From contig CAWIVS010000007.1 in NCBI GenBank assembly GCA_963839685.1, forward strand, positions 1 to 64,000: a stretch of 64,000 nucleotides of DNA. Direction: 5' to 3'. The notes under the pieces were generated by a model that saw nothing but the letters and a program-made list of their open reading frames with translations, searched no databases and was not told the origin of the DNA. The translations under genes were made by a program, and so were the position numbers. This document shows positions 44,467 through 53,745 of this stretch, piece after piece; the stretch's first letter is position 1, and the number at the start of each line of letters is the position of its first letter. The DNA comes from CADEED01 sp963839685. Lineage in GTDB: Bacteria; Pseudomonadota; Gammaproteobacteria; Steroidobacterales; Steroidobacteraceae.

Positions 44467-46983
44467 ATGCGCAGCCTTTTCAAGCTGAAAATCGTGAGGC
44501 CAGAGCTGGTGTTGAGTACACGCGTCAGGCGCTATTTCCCGTCCCATCTTTCGTCGATAGTGGCGCTGGCCCTGGTCATTCCCGCATCCGTGGCTGCGAA
44601 GCCTGCGGTCGAGACCTATCACTCCTCCATCGTGCCCATCCTCGAGCAGCACTGCTACGAGTGCCACGGTGACGGCTACGACAAAGGCAAGGTCGCCTTC
44701 GACCGGCTGGAATCCGACCAACAGATCCTGAAGCCCGAGCTGTGGGTCAGGGTCTTGCTGAACACCCGCGCCGGCCTCATGCCCGCAGAGCGCAAGCCGC
44801 GCCTGTCACCCGCTGAGCAGGCGACGCTCGAGCGCTGGATCAAGTACGACGTATTCGCCATTGATCCGGCCAATCCCGATCCGGGCCGCGTGACCGTGCG
44901 GCGCCTGAACCGCGTCGAGTATCGCAACACAGTGCGCGACCTGCTCGGCGTCGACTACAACACCGACCACGAATTCCCGCCCGATGATTCGGGTTTCGGT
45001 TTCGACAACATCGGTGACGCGCTGACCATCTCGCCGATGCTCATGGAAAAGTACGTGGCCGCCGCCCAGACGGTCGTCGCGCAAGGTGTGCCCACCGTGC
45101 CGCGCAAACCCGCCGAACAGCTGGTGCAGGGCCTGGCCTTCGATGGGCAGAACGCGAGTCTCAAGTGGAGCAAGCGCCGGCTCGTGTTCAGCGAACCCGC
45201 CAATGTCGCGACCACCTTTCACAACGATTCGCCCGGCAGCTACCGCGTGAAGCTGGAACTCGAGGTGAACGGCAGCTACACCCCGGACCCGGGCCGTGCG
45301 CGCGTGGTCTTCAAGGTCGACGGCAAGGAAGTGATGAACCAGGAGTTCGGTTATTACGACGAGAAGGTGTTCACCTTCGACTCCACGCATCGCTGGAATC
45401 CCGCAGATCACACCTTCAGCATCGAGCTGGAACCCACGGCTCCCGCGGGCAAGAAGGAAACCATCATCGACCTGTTCGTCAACAAGGTGACGATCGAAGG
45501 CCCGCTCGAAAAGGATCAATGGGTGAAGAGCGAGAACTACGAACGCTACTTCCCGCGCGCGGTGCCGAAGCCTCGCAAGGAGCGGCGCGCGTATGCCACC
45601 GAAATACTGACTGCGTTCGCCGAGAAGGCGTATCGCCGCCCGCTGACTGACGAGGACACGGGCGCGCGACTCGCGGTGCTGGCCGAAGCGGCGTACACGC
45701 AATCGGGCAAGAGCTTCGAACAAGGTGTCGCACATGCCATGGCTGCGGTGCTCGCCTCACCGCGCTTCCTGTTCCGGCTGGAGGCGCCGGCCTCACAAGC
45801 GCTGAGCGCACACTTCGCCGACGTCGACGAGCATTCACTCGCCGGGCGACTGTCCTATTTCCTCTGGTCAACCATGCCGGATGCGGAGCTGATGAGCCTC
45901 GCCGCACGCGGTGAGCTGCGTGCCAATCTCGCTGCGCAGGTCAAGCGCATGCTCGCCGATCCGCGCGCCGACAACCTGGCGCGCAATTTCACCGGTCAGT
46001 GGGTGCAGGCGCGCGATGTCGAAGGCATCGCCAGCAATCCGCGCGAAATCATCCTGCGTGATGCCGGTGAAGAAGCGGTGCTCAAGCAGCTGTTCGCCGC
46101 GTGGAAGGCGCAGGACGAGAAAACCGCGAAAGTGCTCGCCGACAAGATGGACGCCATCGTGGAGACTCGACCCGATCTCTCCAAGGACGTGCGGGCCGCC
46201 ATGCGCCAGGAGACGCAGGAATATTTCGCGTACGTGATCCGCAATGACCGTCCGGTCACCGAGCTCATCGACAGCGACTACGCCTTCGTGAACGACGAGC
46301 TGGCCAAGTTCTATGACATCCCGGATGTCATCGGCAAGGAACTGCGCAAGGTGACGCTGCAGCCCGGCAGTCCGCGGGGCGGCATGTTGACCCAGGGCAG
46401 CGCGCTGCTGGTGACATCGAACCCGGACCGCACCTCACCGGTGAAGCGTGGCCTGTTCGTGCTGGCGAACTTCCTCGGCACGCCGCCCCCGCCGCCGCCC
46501 GCCAACGTGCCGGCGCTCGAGGCCAGCGAAAGCGAATTCCACGACAAGGAGCCGGCGCTGCGCGACGTGCTGAAGGTGCACCGCGAAAACCCGCTGTGTT
46601 CCTCCTGTCACAACCGCATGGACCCGATCGGCCTGGCGTTCGAGAACTTCAATGGCGTAGGACTGTGGCGAGATTCGGAGCGCAAACAACCCATCGTCAC
46701 CGAAGGCAGCCTGATTACCGGCGAGACCTTCAACAGCGTGAAGGATCTGAAGCGTATTCTGGTGACCGGGCACCGCGAGGATTTTTACCGTACGCTCACC
46801 GGCAAGTTGCTGACCTATGCCACCGGCCGGGGCATGGAGTATTACGACGTGGAGACCATCGACCGGATCGTGAAGCGGCTCGACGACAACGATGGCAGGT
46901 TCTCCGCGTTGTTGATGGGCGTGATCGAGTCCGCGCCGTTCCAGAAGATGCGCACCGAGGCAACCATGACAGTGGCGAATTGA
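44467..46983 (+). CDS. DUF1587/DUF1595/DUF1592/DUF1588/DUF1585 c-type-heme protein
   Basis: The 838-residue secreted protein has a heme site C63-YE-C-H67 after HSSIVPILEQH (Planctomycete-type cytochrome), followed by DUF1587 (RVTVRRLNRVEYRNTVRDLLGVDYN), a carbohydrate-binding-like beta region (FHNDSPGSYRVKLELEVNGSY), DUF1595 (LTAFAEKAYRRPLTDED), DUF1592 (ASPRFLFRLEAPA, SYFLWSTMPDAEL), DUF1588 (GMLTQGSALLVTSNPDRTSPVKRGLFVLANFLGTPPPPPPANVP) with a second C-SS-C-H, and DUF1585 (YATGRGMEYYDVETID). The start is uncertain because no clear ribosome-binding site precedes 44467. It ends two bases before the DUF1552 gene. The function is unknown; a secreted or periplasmic electron-transfer complex on polysaccharide or other substrates is often proposed. 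Confidence 0.92.
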   Translation: MRSLFKLKIVRPELVLSTRVRRYFPSHLSSIVALALVIPASVAAKPAVETYHSSIVPILEQHCYECHGDGYDKGKVAFDRLESDQQILKPELWVRVLLNTRAGLMPAERKPRLSPAEQATLERWIKYDVFAIDPANPDPGRVTVRRLNRVEYRNTVRDLLGVDYNTDHEFPPDDSGFGFDNIGDALTISPMLMEKYVAAAQTVVAQGVPTVPRKPAEQLVQGLAFDGQNASLKWSKRRLVFSEPANVATTFHNDSPGSYRVKLELEVNGSYTPDPGRARVVFKVDGKEVMNQEFGYYDEKVFTFDSTHRWNPADHTFSIELEPTAPAGKKETIIDLFVNKVTIEGPLEKDQWVKSENYERYFPRAVPKPRKERRAYATEILTAFAEKAYRRPLTDEDTGARLAVLAEAAYTQSGKSFEQGVAHAMAAVLASPRFLFRLEAPASQALSAHFADVDEHSLAGRLSYFLWSTMPDAELMSLAARGELRANLAAQVKRMLADPRADNLARNFTGQWVQARDVEGIASNPREIILRDAGEEAVLKQLFAAWKAQDEKTAKVLADKMDAIVETRPDLSKDVRAAMRQETQEYFAYVIRNDRPVTELIDSDYAFVNDELAKFYDIPDVIGKELRKVTLQPGSPRGGMLTQGSALLVTSNPDRTSPVKRGLFVLANFLGTPPPPPPANVPALEASESEFHDKEPALRDVLKVHRENPLCSSCHNRMDPIGLAFENFNGVGLWRDSERKQPIVTEGSLITGETFNSVKDLKRILVTGHREDFYRTLTGKLLTYATGRGMEYYDVETIDRIVKRLDDNDGRFSALLMGVIESAPFQKMRTEATMTVAN

Positions 46984-46985
46984 TC

Positions 46986-48341
46986 ATGAGCAAGGTTCTT
47001 TCCAAAGCCGCGCGACGGCACGAAGCTTTCTCCCGCCGCCAGGTGCTGCGCGGCCTGGGAGCCTGCATCGCATTGCCGACGTTCATGTCCGCGGGCTCCG
47101 CATTTGCCAAACAACGGCTGGCGCCGGCGCGCATGGCCTATGTGTACGTGCCGAATGGCGCGATTCCCGCCGCCTGGTGGCCAGCCGGCGATGGCGGCGC
47201 GGACTTCGCACTTTCGCCGACGCTGGCGCCGCTGGTGAATGTTCGCAACCAGTTGCAGGTGATCTCCGGTCTCGACTGCGTGAGCGCGGATCCGGGGCCC
47301 GATGGCGCGGGTGATCACGCGCGCGCGGGCGGTACCTTCCTCACCGGCGTGCGTATCAAGAAGACCGCCGGCTCGGACATCAAGGCCGGCATCTCGATCG
47401 ACCAGGTAGTGGCTAACAAGATCGGCCACCTGACACGCTTCGCATCGCTCGAGCTCACCTGCGACGTGGTGCGCAAGTCGGGCGAATGCGACTCCGGCTA
47501 CGCCTGCGCCTATGAATACAACCTCGCCTGGCAGTCGTCGAACCAGCCGCTGGCGCCGGAACACAACCCGCAGTTCGCCTTCGAACGGTTGTATGGCGAC
47601 GGCGCCCGCAACGAGCGCGTTGCCAACCTCAAGCGCCGCGAGCACGAGCAACACTCCATCCTCGATTACGTGCTCGACGATGCAAAATCACTGAACACGA
47701 AGCTCGACGGACGCGATCGGCAAAAGCTCGACCAGTACCTCACCAGCGTGCGCGAGATCGAGCAACGCATCGCGATTTCCAAGAGCATGCCGGTGCCGAA
47801 TCCGGACGTGGATGCGCCGGCCGGCGTGCCCGCCAACTACTCGGACCACGTCGCGCTGATGTTCGACATGCTGCACCTCGCCTTCCAGACCGATTCCACG
47901 CGCATCGCCACGCTGCTGCTGGCGCGCGAAGGCAGCAACCGTCCTTTCAACGACATCGGCCTTTCGTCGGGTCACCACGATCTCACGCACCACAAGAACA
48001 ACGCCGAGATCATCGAGAAGGTGAAGCTCATCGATCGCTGGTACGTGCAGCACTTCGCCGCGTTCCTCGAGAAGATGAACAAGACCGAAGACATCGACGG
48101 GCAGTCACTGCTGCATCACTCGATGATCCTGTACGGCTCGGGCAACGCTGACGGCAATCGTCACACCCACGTCAACCTGCCGCTGGTAATGGCTGGCGCG
48201 GGCGGCGGCGCATTCAAGCCAGGGCGGTTCGTCAAGGCCAAGGATCAGCCCATCACCAACCTGTTTCTCAACATGGCCGATGCCATGGGGGCCGATGGCA
48301 TCGAGCGACACGGCGACTCCACCGGCCGCTTCTCCGCGTAG
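46986..48341 (+). CDS. DUF1552 protein, Tat-exported
   Basis: The 451-residue protein begins with a twin-arginine signal (FSRRQVLRGLGACIALPTFMSAGSAFA). The DUF1552 core follows: RMAYVYVPNGAIPAAWWPAGDG, SGLDCVSADPGPDGAGDHARAGGTFLTGVRIKKT, SGYACAYEYNLAWQSSNQPLAPEHNPQFAFERLYGDG, MLHLAFQTDSTRIATLLLAREGSNR, HHDLTHHKNN and MILYGSGNADGNRHTHVNLPLVMAGAGGG. It belongs to the alkaline-phosphatase-like/DUF1501 group. It is always found directly behind the DUF1592 gene, as here (2-base gap), and the pair probably forms one complex. Confidence 0.93.
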   Translation: MSKVLSKAARRHEAFSRRQVLRGLGACIALPTFMSAGSAFAKQRLAPARMAYVYVPNGAIPAAWWPAGDGGADFALSPTLAPLVNVRNQLQVISGLDCVSADPGPDGAGDHARAGGTFLTGVRIKKTAGSDIKAGISIDQVVANKIGHLTRFASLELTCDVVRKSGECDSGYACAYEYNLAWQSSNQPLAPEHNPQFAFERLYGDGARNERVANLKRREHEQHSILDYVLDDAKSLNTKLDGRDRQKLDQYLTSVREIEQRIAISKSMPVPNPDVDAPAGVPANYSDHVALMFDMLHLAFQTDSTRIATLLLAREGSNRPFNDIGLSSGHHDLTHHKNNAEIIEKVKLIDRWYVQHFAAFLEKMNKTEDIDGQSLLHHSMILYGSGNADGNRHTHVNLPLVMAGAGGGAFKPGRFVKAKDQPITNLFLNMADAMGADGIERHGDSTGRFSA

Positions 48342-48343
48342 GG

Positions 48344-48415
48344 AAAATGGGGACATTCCTGTTTTCCGACTGCGTTTTTGCGGGGCAGTCGGGAAAATAG
48401 GAATGTCCCCATTTT
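48344..48415. repeat. Imperfect inverted repeat, GGGGACATTCCT family
   Basis: Arms of about 30 bases (48344-48373 and 48385-48415) pair with one indel and one mismatch around an 11-base loop. The outer ends AATGGGGACATTCCT / AGGAATGTCCCCATT are the same as in the element at 61349. It begins three bases after the DUF1552 stop, so it may end or stabilise that transcript. Confidence 0.8.
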
Positions 48416-48477
48416 TGTGTCGATTTCAAGCGTCCCCATTCGTCAACTCAGCAGGCAACCTCTGAAGGAGAACGACG

Positions 48478-48918
48478 ATGCGAGTCATGGTGATAGTCAA
48501 AGCGACGAAGAGCTCGGAAGCCGGTGTCATGCCCAGCGAAAAGCTGCTGGCCGATATGACCCGATTCAATGAAGAGCTGGTCAAGGCCGGCATCATGCAG
48601 ATGGGCGATGGCCTCAAGCCCAGCAGCGCCGGCAAGCGGGTGCGCTTCACGGGCAGCGGTGGCCCGAAGACGGTCATAGACGGCCCGTTTGCCGAAACCA
48701 AGGAGCTGATCGCCGGCTTCTGGCTCTGGACAGTGAAGGACATGAACGAAGCCCTTGCCTGGGTGAAGCAGTGTCCGGACCCCATGCCCGACGAAGAATC
48801 AGAAATTGAAATCCGCCCCTTCTTCGAAGCAGAAGACTTCGGGGCCGAATACACGCCCGAACTGCGCGCGCGGGAAGACAAGATGCGCGCGGATATCGAA
48901 CGCCAACAGAAGCACTGA
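48478..48918 (+). CDS. YciI/DGPF-family protein
   Basis: The 146-residue protein matches the YCII-related/DGPF family: MRVMVIVKATKSSEAG at the start, the DGPFAETKELIAGFWLWTVKDMNEALAWV motif, and the acidic end SEIEIRPFFEAEDFG. Such small cytoplasmic proteins are often linked to ECF sigma factors and stress; activity is unproven. GAAGGAG precedes the ATG at 48478 by seven bases. The tandem-DUF1428 gene follows on the same strand after 107 bases. Confidence 0.92.
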   Translation: MRVMVIVKATKSSEAGVMPSEKLLADMTRFNEELVKAGIMQMGDGLKPSSAGKRVRFTGSGGPKTVIDGPFAETKELIAGFWLWTVKDMNEALAWVKQCPDPMPDEESEIEIRPFFEAEDFGAEYTPELRAREDKMRADIERQQKH

Positions 48919-49025
48919 CGGCCGATCCCTGCCGCGCCTGGGAAACTCCAGGCGCGACCAGGCCGCTGTCGAATTCCGCCGTTGCCGTTCGACTACTGCT
49001 GGTCAAACACCAGAGGAGTCGGAAC

Positions 49026-49739
49026 ATGTCCTATATCGAAGGATTCATCCTGGCGGTGCCCCAACAGAACAAGGAGGCCTATCGCCAGCATGCGGAAAGC
49101 GCGGTGCCCTTCTTCAAGGAATGCGGCGCGACCCGCATGGTCGAAACCTGGGCCGACGACGTGCCGGACGGCAAAGTCACGGACTTCCGCCGGGCGGTGA
49201 AAGCGAAACCGGACGAAGCGGTACTCTTCTCCTGGCTCGAATACCCCGATCGCGAAGCCCGCGATGCAGCGGTCAAGAAAATCATGAGCGATCCCAAAAT
49301 GAAGGAAATGGGTGCGACCATGCCCTTCGACGGGCAGCGCATGATTTGGGGCGGCTTCAAGTCGATCAGCGACAAAGGCAAGGGCGGCAAGCCCGGCTAC
49401 ATCGATGGAACGGTGATTCCGGTTCCCGCCGAAAACGAAACCGCGTATCGCGACGCGGCAACCCGCGCCGCGACTGTGTTCCTCGAATACGGCGCAACGC
49501 GAGTCGTCGATGCCTGGGCTGACGATGTTCCCGATGGCAAGGTCACCGACTTCAAGGGCGCGGTGAACAAACAGGATCATGAACGCGTGGTCTATTCGTG
49601 GATCGAGTGGCCGTCGAAGGAAGTGCGCGACGCCGGCTGGCCTAAGGTCATGGCAGATCCGCGCCTCAAGGACCACGCCATGCCCTTCGACGGCAAGCGG
49701 CTCATTTACGGCGGCTTCCGCCCCATTCTAGACGCGTGA
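49026..49739 (+). CDS. Tandem DUF1428 protein (two fused domains)
   Basis: The 237-residue protein consists of two DUF1428 domains in a row: residues 1-115 (MSYIEGFILAVPQQNKEAY, CGATRMVETWADDVPDGKVTDFRRAV, FSWLEYPDREARD, MPFDGQRMIWGGF) and 122-237 (GYIDGTVIPVPAENETAY, YGATRVVDAWADDVPDGKVTDFKGAV, YSWIEWPSKEVRD, MPFDGKRLIYGGF). Each resembles the usual single-domain family of about 117 residues. A closely similar two-domain paralogue is encoded at 60616. The DUF1428 fold is a ferredoxin-like dimeric barrel; fusion makes an internal dimer. Function unknown. Confidence 0.92.
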   Translation: MSYIEGFILAVPQQNKEAYRQHAESAVPFFKECGATRMVETWADDVPDGKVTDFRRAVKAKPDEAVLFSWLEYPDREARDAAVKKIMSDPKMKEMGATMPFDGQRMIWGGFKSISDKGKGGKPGYIDGTVIPVPAENETAYRDAATRAATVFLEYGATRVVDAWADDVPDGKVTDFKGAVNKQDHERVVYSWIEWPSKEVRDAGWPKVMADPRLKDHAMPFDGKRLIYGGFRPILDA

Positions 49740-50678
49740 GGCTCGACGCCTGACATCAGACGCCCGCGCGCTGCTCACCAGCAGCTCTAACAACCACGCG
49801 AGTCCCGCATCGCGGATAGCCGCCTGCGGGACGACCGCCAGCACCGGCTCGCTGACCATTGGAAACGGCGCCTCGCAGCTCACCACACCGTAGTAACCGG
49901 CAAATTGCCTGACAAAGCGCCGCGGCATGGCGCAGACCAGGTCCGACTGCGCCACGACTGCAAGCGCCTGCATGAAATTGGACACCGTGAGCACCACGCG
50001 TCGCGAAAGCCCATTCTTGGCCAGCTCTCGATCGACGAAGCCGTGTGGATCGCCGGAAACGGACACCACCACGTGGGTCGCGGCGCAATAACGCGCCAGG
50101 GTGAGCTTGCGGCCGATGGGATGGCCGGCACGCCGGACCACCACGAAGCCTTCTTCGCTGAACAGCGTGCGTGCCACGAAACGCGCGGGTGCCTCGCGCA
50201 CCGGGAGCAGCGCTACATCGAGAGTGTGCTGATCGAGTTCACTCAACGCCGAATCGAATTGCCCGATCAGGTTGCGCACGCCGAGGTCGATGCCCGGCGC
50301 CTCACGTCGCAACTCCGCCAGCAAATCCGGCAGCAGCACCGCGGTCAGCGCATCCGGAGCGCCGATCATGAAGCGACGCACGGAGCGGCGCGGATCGAAC
50401 GCTTCCGCGCGCTCGATGACCTGGCGTGCACGCTCGAGGATCTCGGCGATCGGCGCCGCCAGTTGTCGCGCGCGTTCCGTGGGCGCGACTCCCTTCGGCT
50501 GTCGCAGGAACAGCGGATCCTTCATGAGCTGTCGCAATCGATTGAGGCCGTGACTGACCGCCGAAGGCGACACGTGCAGGCGCCCCGCGGCGCGACCCAC
50601 GTGACGCTCCTCGAGGACCGCTTCGAACAGCACCAGGAGGTTGAGGTCGATGCGCGCGAGATTAGTTCTGTTCAGCAT
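49728..50678 (-). CDS. LysR-family transcriptional regulator
   Basis: The 316-residue protein starts with the LysR winged helix (IDLNLLVLFEAVLEERHVGRAAGRLHVSPSAVSHGLNRLRQLMKDPLFLRQPKGVAPT) and continues with a PBP2-type effector domain (RRFMIGAPDALTAVLLPDLLAELRREAPG, LDVALLPVREAPARF, VAQSDLVCAMPRRFVRQFA). The closest subgroup is the DntR/NodD-like one with ..PSAVSHGLNRLR. It ends 12 bases inside the DUF1428 gene, convergent, and is divergent from DUF924, which it may control. Confidence 0.92.
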   Translation of the reverse strand: MLNRTNLARIDLNLLVLFEAVLEERHVGRAAGRLHVSPSAVSHGLNRLRQLMKDPLFLRQPKGVAPTERARQLAAPIAEILERARQVIERAEAFDPRRSVRRFMIGAPDALTAVLLPDLLAELRREAPGIDLGVRNLIGQFDSALSELDQHTLDVALLPVREAPARFVARTLFSEEGFVVVRRAGHPIGRKLTLARYCAATHVVVSVSGDPHGFVDRELAKNGLSRRVVLTVSNFMQALAVVAQSDLVCAMPRRFVRQFAGYYGVVSCEAPFPMVSEPVLAVVPQAAIRDAGLAWLLELLVSSARASDVRRRASRV

Positions 50679-50743
50679 ATGACTGAAATCGTATCACTGG
50701 ATTCAGCACGATTGCGGAGCGATTCTGCGCGCTGGAGGGACCC

Positions 50744-51421
50744 ATGACGTTACGAATCCTGCTGATCGCGCTCACGCTCATCGCCACCGCCGTGCTGGCA
50801 CGCACGGCCATTCATCCCGAGTCGAGTCCCGACACCATGGACAACGCCGTCGCCCACACCGCTGTCGCCAGTACTGCCTTGGCCAGCCCCGAAGCACGCG
50901 AGGTTCTCAAGTTCTGGCGCAAGGCGGGGCCGGCGCTGTGGTTCGCCAAGGACGTGGCGTTCGATGCGCGCTTTCGTGAACGTTTCCTGCTGGACCATGA
51001 GGCCGCGGCACGCGGCGAGCTACAGCACTGGCTGGCAACGCCCGAAGGCGCGCTGGCGCTGGTGATCCTGCTGGACCAGTTTCCTCGCAACGCCTTTCGT
51101 GGCACGCCGCGCATGTACGACACCGACGCGCTCGGGCGCAAGGCGGCGAATGCGGCCCTGAGCGCGGGCTACGACCAGCGGCTGCCGCGCGAGCTGCGCA
51201 AGTTCTTCGTGCTGCCATTCGCGCACTCCGAGGATCTGGCCGACCAGGAGCGCGCGGTGGCACTGGCGCGGCGCATCGGCCCCGATGATCTCGTACACGC
51301 CGAGCATCACCGTGACATCGTGCGACGCTTCGGCCGCTTTCCCCATCGCAACAAGCTACTCGGCCGAGAGACAACGGCCGAGGAACAGCAGTATCTCGAT
51401 GACGGGGGCTATGCCGGATGA
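50744..51421 (+). CDS. DUF924 family protein with N-terminal signal segment
   Basis: The 225-residue protein has an N-terminal hydrophobic segment (ILLIALTLIATAVLA) and a DUF924 body: VLKFWRKAGPALWFAKDVAFDARFRERFL, LATPEGALALVILLDQFPRNAFRGTPRMYDTDALGRKAANAAL, FFVLPFAHSEDLADQERAVAL and RFGRFPHRNKLLGRETTAEEQQYL, all close to consensus. The family is a TPR-like helical fold without known activity, normally cytoplasmic; the export-like N-terminus is unusual. It is divergent from the LysR gene. Confidence 0.9.
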   Translation: MTLRILLIALTLIATAVLARTAIHPESSPDTMDNAVAHTAVASTALASPEAREVLKFWRKAGPALWFAKDVAFDARFRERFLLDHEAAARGELQHWLATPEGALALVILLDQFPRNAFRGTPRMYDTDALGRKAANAALSAGYDQRLPRELRKFFVLPFAHSEDLADQERAVALARRIGPDDLVHAEHHRDIVRRFGRFPHRNKLLGRETTAEEQQYLDDGGYAG

Positions 51422-51749
51422 GCACCGGGGCAACAGCCGCGGCGCCCGCAGCACGTCGCGTGTTACTCAGCGCAGTCGTGGGCGTCGCACCCGAGCGCGT
51501 GCTGGCCCTCGCCTGGATTCGTCTGGCGCGCCAGATCGCACCTCCGGCCGCGACGATCACTCACCGCGTGACCGTCCTGGCGCCGATCAGGCTGCGATCG
51601 AATTGAGTACCACGACGCCCGCGCCACTCACCCACGCGTGTTCAGTTCGCGTTCAGCAACCGCGCCCGGCATTCACGTGGAGTTCAGTGCCCTCGATTTA
51701 GCCTGTATCCGAGGCGCCGAAAAGCGGCGTCGCGTCGAGGAGCAGGCAC
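51422..51749. other. 328-base intergenic region with a doubtful small ORF
   Basis: A 62-codon frame (51418-51606) overlaps the DUF924 stop as ATGA, but its Ala/Arg/Val-rich product resembles no family and shows no domain, so it was not called. The rest holds no clear palindrome or terminator. Confidence 0.35.
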
Positions 51750-52100
51750 ATGACACCCCGGGACGTGATCAATCAGGCGCATCTGGCCATGGCGGAAAAT
51801 TGCATCGCCGAGGCGCGCGCGCTGTTCGAGTCGCTGATCGATGATCCGTACTACAAGGGACAGGGTTTCCTCGGCCTCGCATTGCTCGAAATCCGCCACC
51901 GCCGCTTCGAAAACGCGATGGTGCTGCTTGACCTGGCGTTCCCATGCGTGTCGAACCCCGCCGAAGTGGCCTATCTGATGGGAACCTCGTTCGACGGGCT
52001 CGAGCGGCGCGAGGCGGCACTCGACGCCTTTCGTGTGGCGATCACACTCGATCCGCGACACGCGGCAGCCCGGGCGGCGCTGCAGCGTCTGCTGAGCTGA
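51750..52100 (+). CDS. Small TPR protein
   Basis: The 116-residue protein has about three tetratricopeptide-like helical pairs: MAENCIAEARALFESLIDDPYYKGQGFLGLALLEIRHRRFENAMVLLDLAFP and YLMGTSFDGLERREAALDAFRVAITLDPRHAAARAALQRLL. There is no signal peptide. Such proteins are usually adaptors in protein complexes. GAGGAG lies seven bases before the ATG. An inverted repeat starts five bases after the stop. Confidence 0.8.
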   Translation: MTPRDVINQAHLAMAENCIAEARALFESLIDDPYYKGQGFLGLALLEIRHRRFENAMVLLDLAFPCVSNPAEVAYLMGTSFDGLERREAALDAFRVAITLDPRHAAARAALQRLLS

Positions 52101-52104
52101 ACGG

Positions 52105-52132
52105 GTGGGGACAGACCTAAGTCTGTCCCCAC
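52105..52132. repeat. Inverted repeat GTGGGGACAGAC-N4-GTCTGTCCCCAC
   Basis: Perfect 12-base arms around CTAA, five bases after the TPR stop. It shares the GGGGACA/TGTCCCC ends of the elements at 48344 and 61349 but is shorter. There is no T-run. Confidence 0.8.
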
Positions 52133-52212
52133 ATATCCGCGCCGCTCGCTTGGTATCGCAAATAATTGGTTTAGGTATTGGTCGCCCGCCATGCCTGAGG
52201 CAGGCTACCGAC

Positions 52213-53700
52213 ATGCCAGCCCACAACGCGTTCCGTGCTCTTTGTCTGACCGGCAGTGCGCTGGTGGCGGCCTGCGGCGGCGGCGACAGTGGCCCGGCCC
52301 CTGGCCCCCCTCCACCGCCCCCACCTCCCCCGGCGATCACCTTTGCCAATGTGTCGGTGCACGACCCTTCCATCATCAAGGTCGGGGCCGAGTACTACGT
52401 GTTCGGGTCGCATCTCGGCGCGGCGAAGTCGATCGACCTGATGAACTGGACGCTGGTGGCCGACGGCGTCACCAACGCGAATCCGCTGTTCCCGAACGTG
52501 CTGACCGCGCTGCAGGACACCTTTGCCTGGTCGCAGAACAATGACCTGTGGGCGCCGGACGTGGTGCGGTTGGGCGATGGCAAGTTCTACTTCTATTACG
52601 ACTCGTGCCGCGGCGACGCACCGCTGTCGGCGCTGGGTGTGGCAGTCGCGGATTCGATCAATGGACCGTACACCAACAAGCAGATCATCCTCAGATCCGG
52701 CATGGCGGGCCTCTCGGAAGACGGCGTGACCAACTACGATGCGCGCCTCCACCCGAACGTGATCGATCCGCACACCTTCTTCGACAACGACGGCAACCTG
52801 TGGATGATCTACGGCTCGTATTCTGGCGGCATCTTCATCCTGGCGATGGATGAGACCACGGGATTGCCGGAGCCAGGTCAGGGTTACGGCAAGCACCTGA
52901 TGGGGGGAAATCACGCCCGCATCGAAGGCGCGTACGTGCTCTACAACGCGCAGACCGGCTTCTATTACATGTTCGTGTCCTTCGGCGGGCTGGCGGCGAA
53001 TGGCGGCTACAACATGCGCGTGGCGCGCTCGCAGGCGCCCGATGGTCCTTACTTCGATGGTATCGGCACCGATATGGCGAGCGTCATCGGCAATCCAGAC
53101 GTGCTGTTCGACGACGAGTCCATCGCGCCGCACGGCATGAAGCTCATGGGCAACTTCCAGTTTGCCAATGCCACGGGAGAAACCGGCACGTTCACCGGAT
53201 ATGTGTCACCGGGGCACAACTCGGCCTACTTCGATGCCGGGCTCGGCAAGTACTTCCTGATTTTCCATACGCGCTTTCCCTTGCGGGGCGAGGAGCACGA
53301 GATCCGCGTGCACGAGATGTTCTTCAACTCGGAGGGCTGGCCGGTGGTTGCGCCCTTCCGCTACGCGCCGCTGAGTCTCGCCAATCCGGCCCAGGTCGCA
53401 GAGATTACGAGCGCGCAGGCTGCGGGGGAGTACAAGATCGTCAATCACGGCAAGGACATCAGCGCGAGCATCAAGATGTCCGAATCCATGCGGCTGAATT
53501 CAGACGGTACGGTTTCCGGAGCGATGACCGGAGTCTGGATCGATCGCAGCAACAACCTGGTCGATCTCGTGCTCTCCGGGACTGTCTACTACGGCGTCTT
53601 GTCGCGCCAGTGGAATACCAACGCCAACAACTTCGTGGTGACGCTCAGCGTGCAGAACACCGCCGGGAACTCGCTCTGGGGCGTCCGCACCGGCAATTAA
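52213..53700 (+). CDS. GH43 endo-1,5-alpha-L-arabinanase-type lipoprotein
   Basis: The 495-residue lipoprotein (lipobox LVAACGGG, then a poly-Pro linker) has a five-bladed GH43 propeller with catalytic Asp51 (VSVHDPSIIK), Asp185 (NVIDPHTFFDNDGN) and Glu238 (HARIEGAYVLY), plus FGSHLGAAKSIDLMNWTLV. The C-terminal 110 residues (GEYKIVNHGKDISASIKMSESMRLNSDGTVSGAMTG) match the extra beta domain of arabinanases such as AbnA. It would degrade arabinan at the outer membrane. The ATG at 52213 is chosen; the frame open to 52105 overlaps the repeat and carries no signal peptide. Confidence 0.92.
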   Translation: MPAHNAFRALCLTGSALVAACGGGDSGPAPGPPPPPPPPPAITFANVSVHDPSIIKVGAEYYVFGSHLGAAKSIDLMNWTLVADGVTNANPLFPNVLTALQDTFAWSQNNDLWAPDVVRLGDGKFYFYYDSCRGDAPLSALGVAVADSINGPYTNKQIILRSGMAGLSEDGVTNYDARLHPNVIDPHTFFDNDGNLWMIYGSYSGGIFILAMDETTGLPEPGQGYGKHLMGGNHARIEGAYVLYNAQTGFYYMFVSFGGLAANGGYNMRVARSQAPDGPYFDGIGTDMASVIGNPDVLFDDESIAPHGMKLMGNFQFANATGETGTFTGYVSPGHNSAYFDAGLGKYFLIFHTRFPLRGEEHEIRVHEMFFNSEGWPVVAPFRYAPLSLANPAQVAEITSAQAAGEYKIVNHGKDISASIKMSESMRLNSDGTVSGAMTGVWIDRSNNLVDLVLSGTVYYGVLSRQWNTNANNFVVTLSVQNTAGNSLWGVRTGN

Positions 53701-53706
53701 ATGGTA

Positions 53707-53731
53707 ACCGGGGACATTTCCTTGCCCGGGT
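53707..53731. repeat. Partial GGGGACATTTCC element
   Basis: The sequence ACCGGGGACATTTCC followed by CCCGGGT resembles half of the GGGGACATTCC family with an imperfect partner. It fills the 45-base space between the convergent GH43 and hutF stops. Confidence 0.45.
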
Positions 53732-53745
53732 AATCGGCGCGGCGC

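Noticed and set aside
51418..51606. 62-codon frame overlapping the DUF924 stop
   Set aside because: Composition is typical of random high-GC frames; no family, no ribosome-binding site beyond the overlap.
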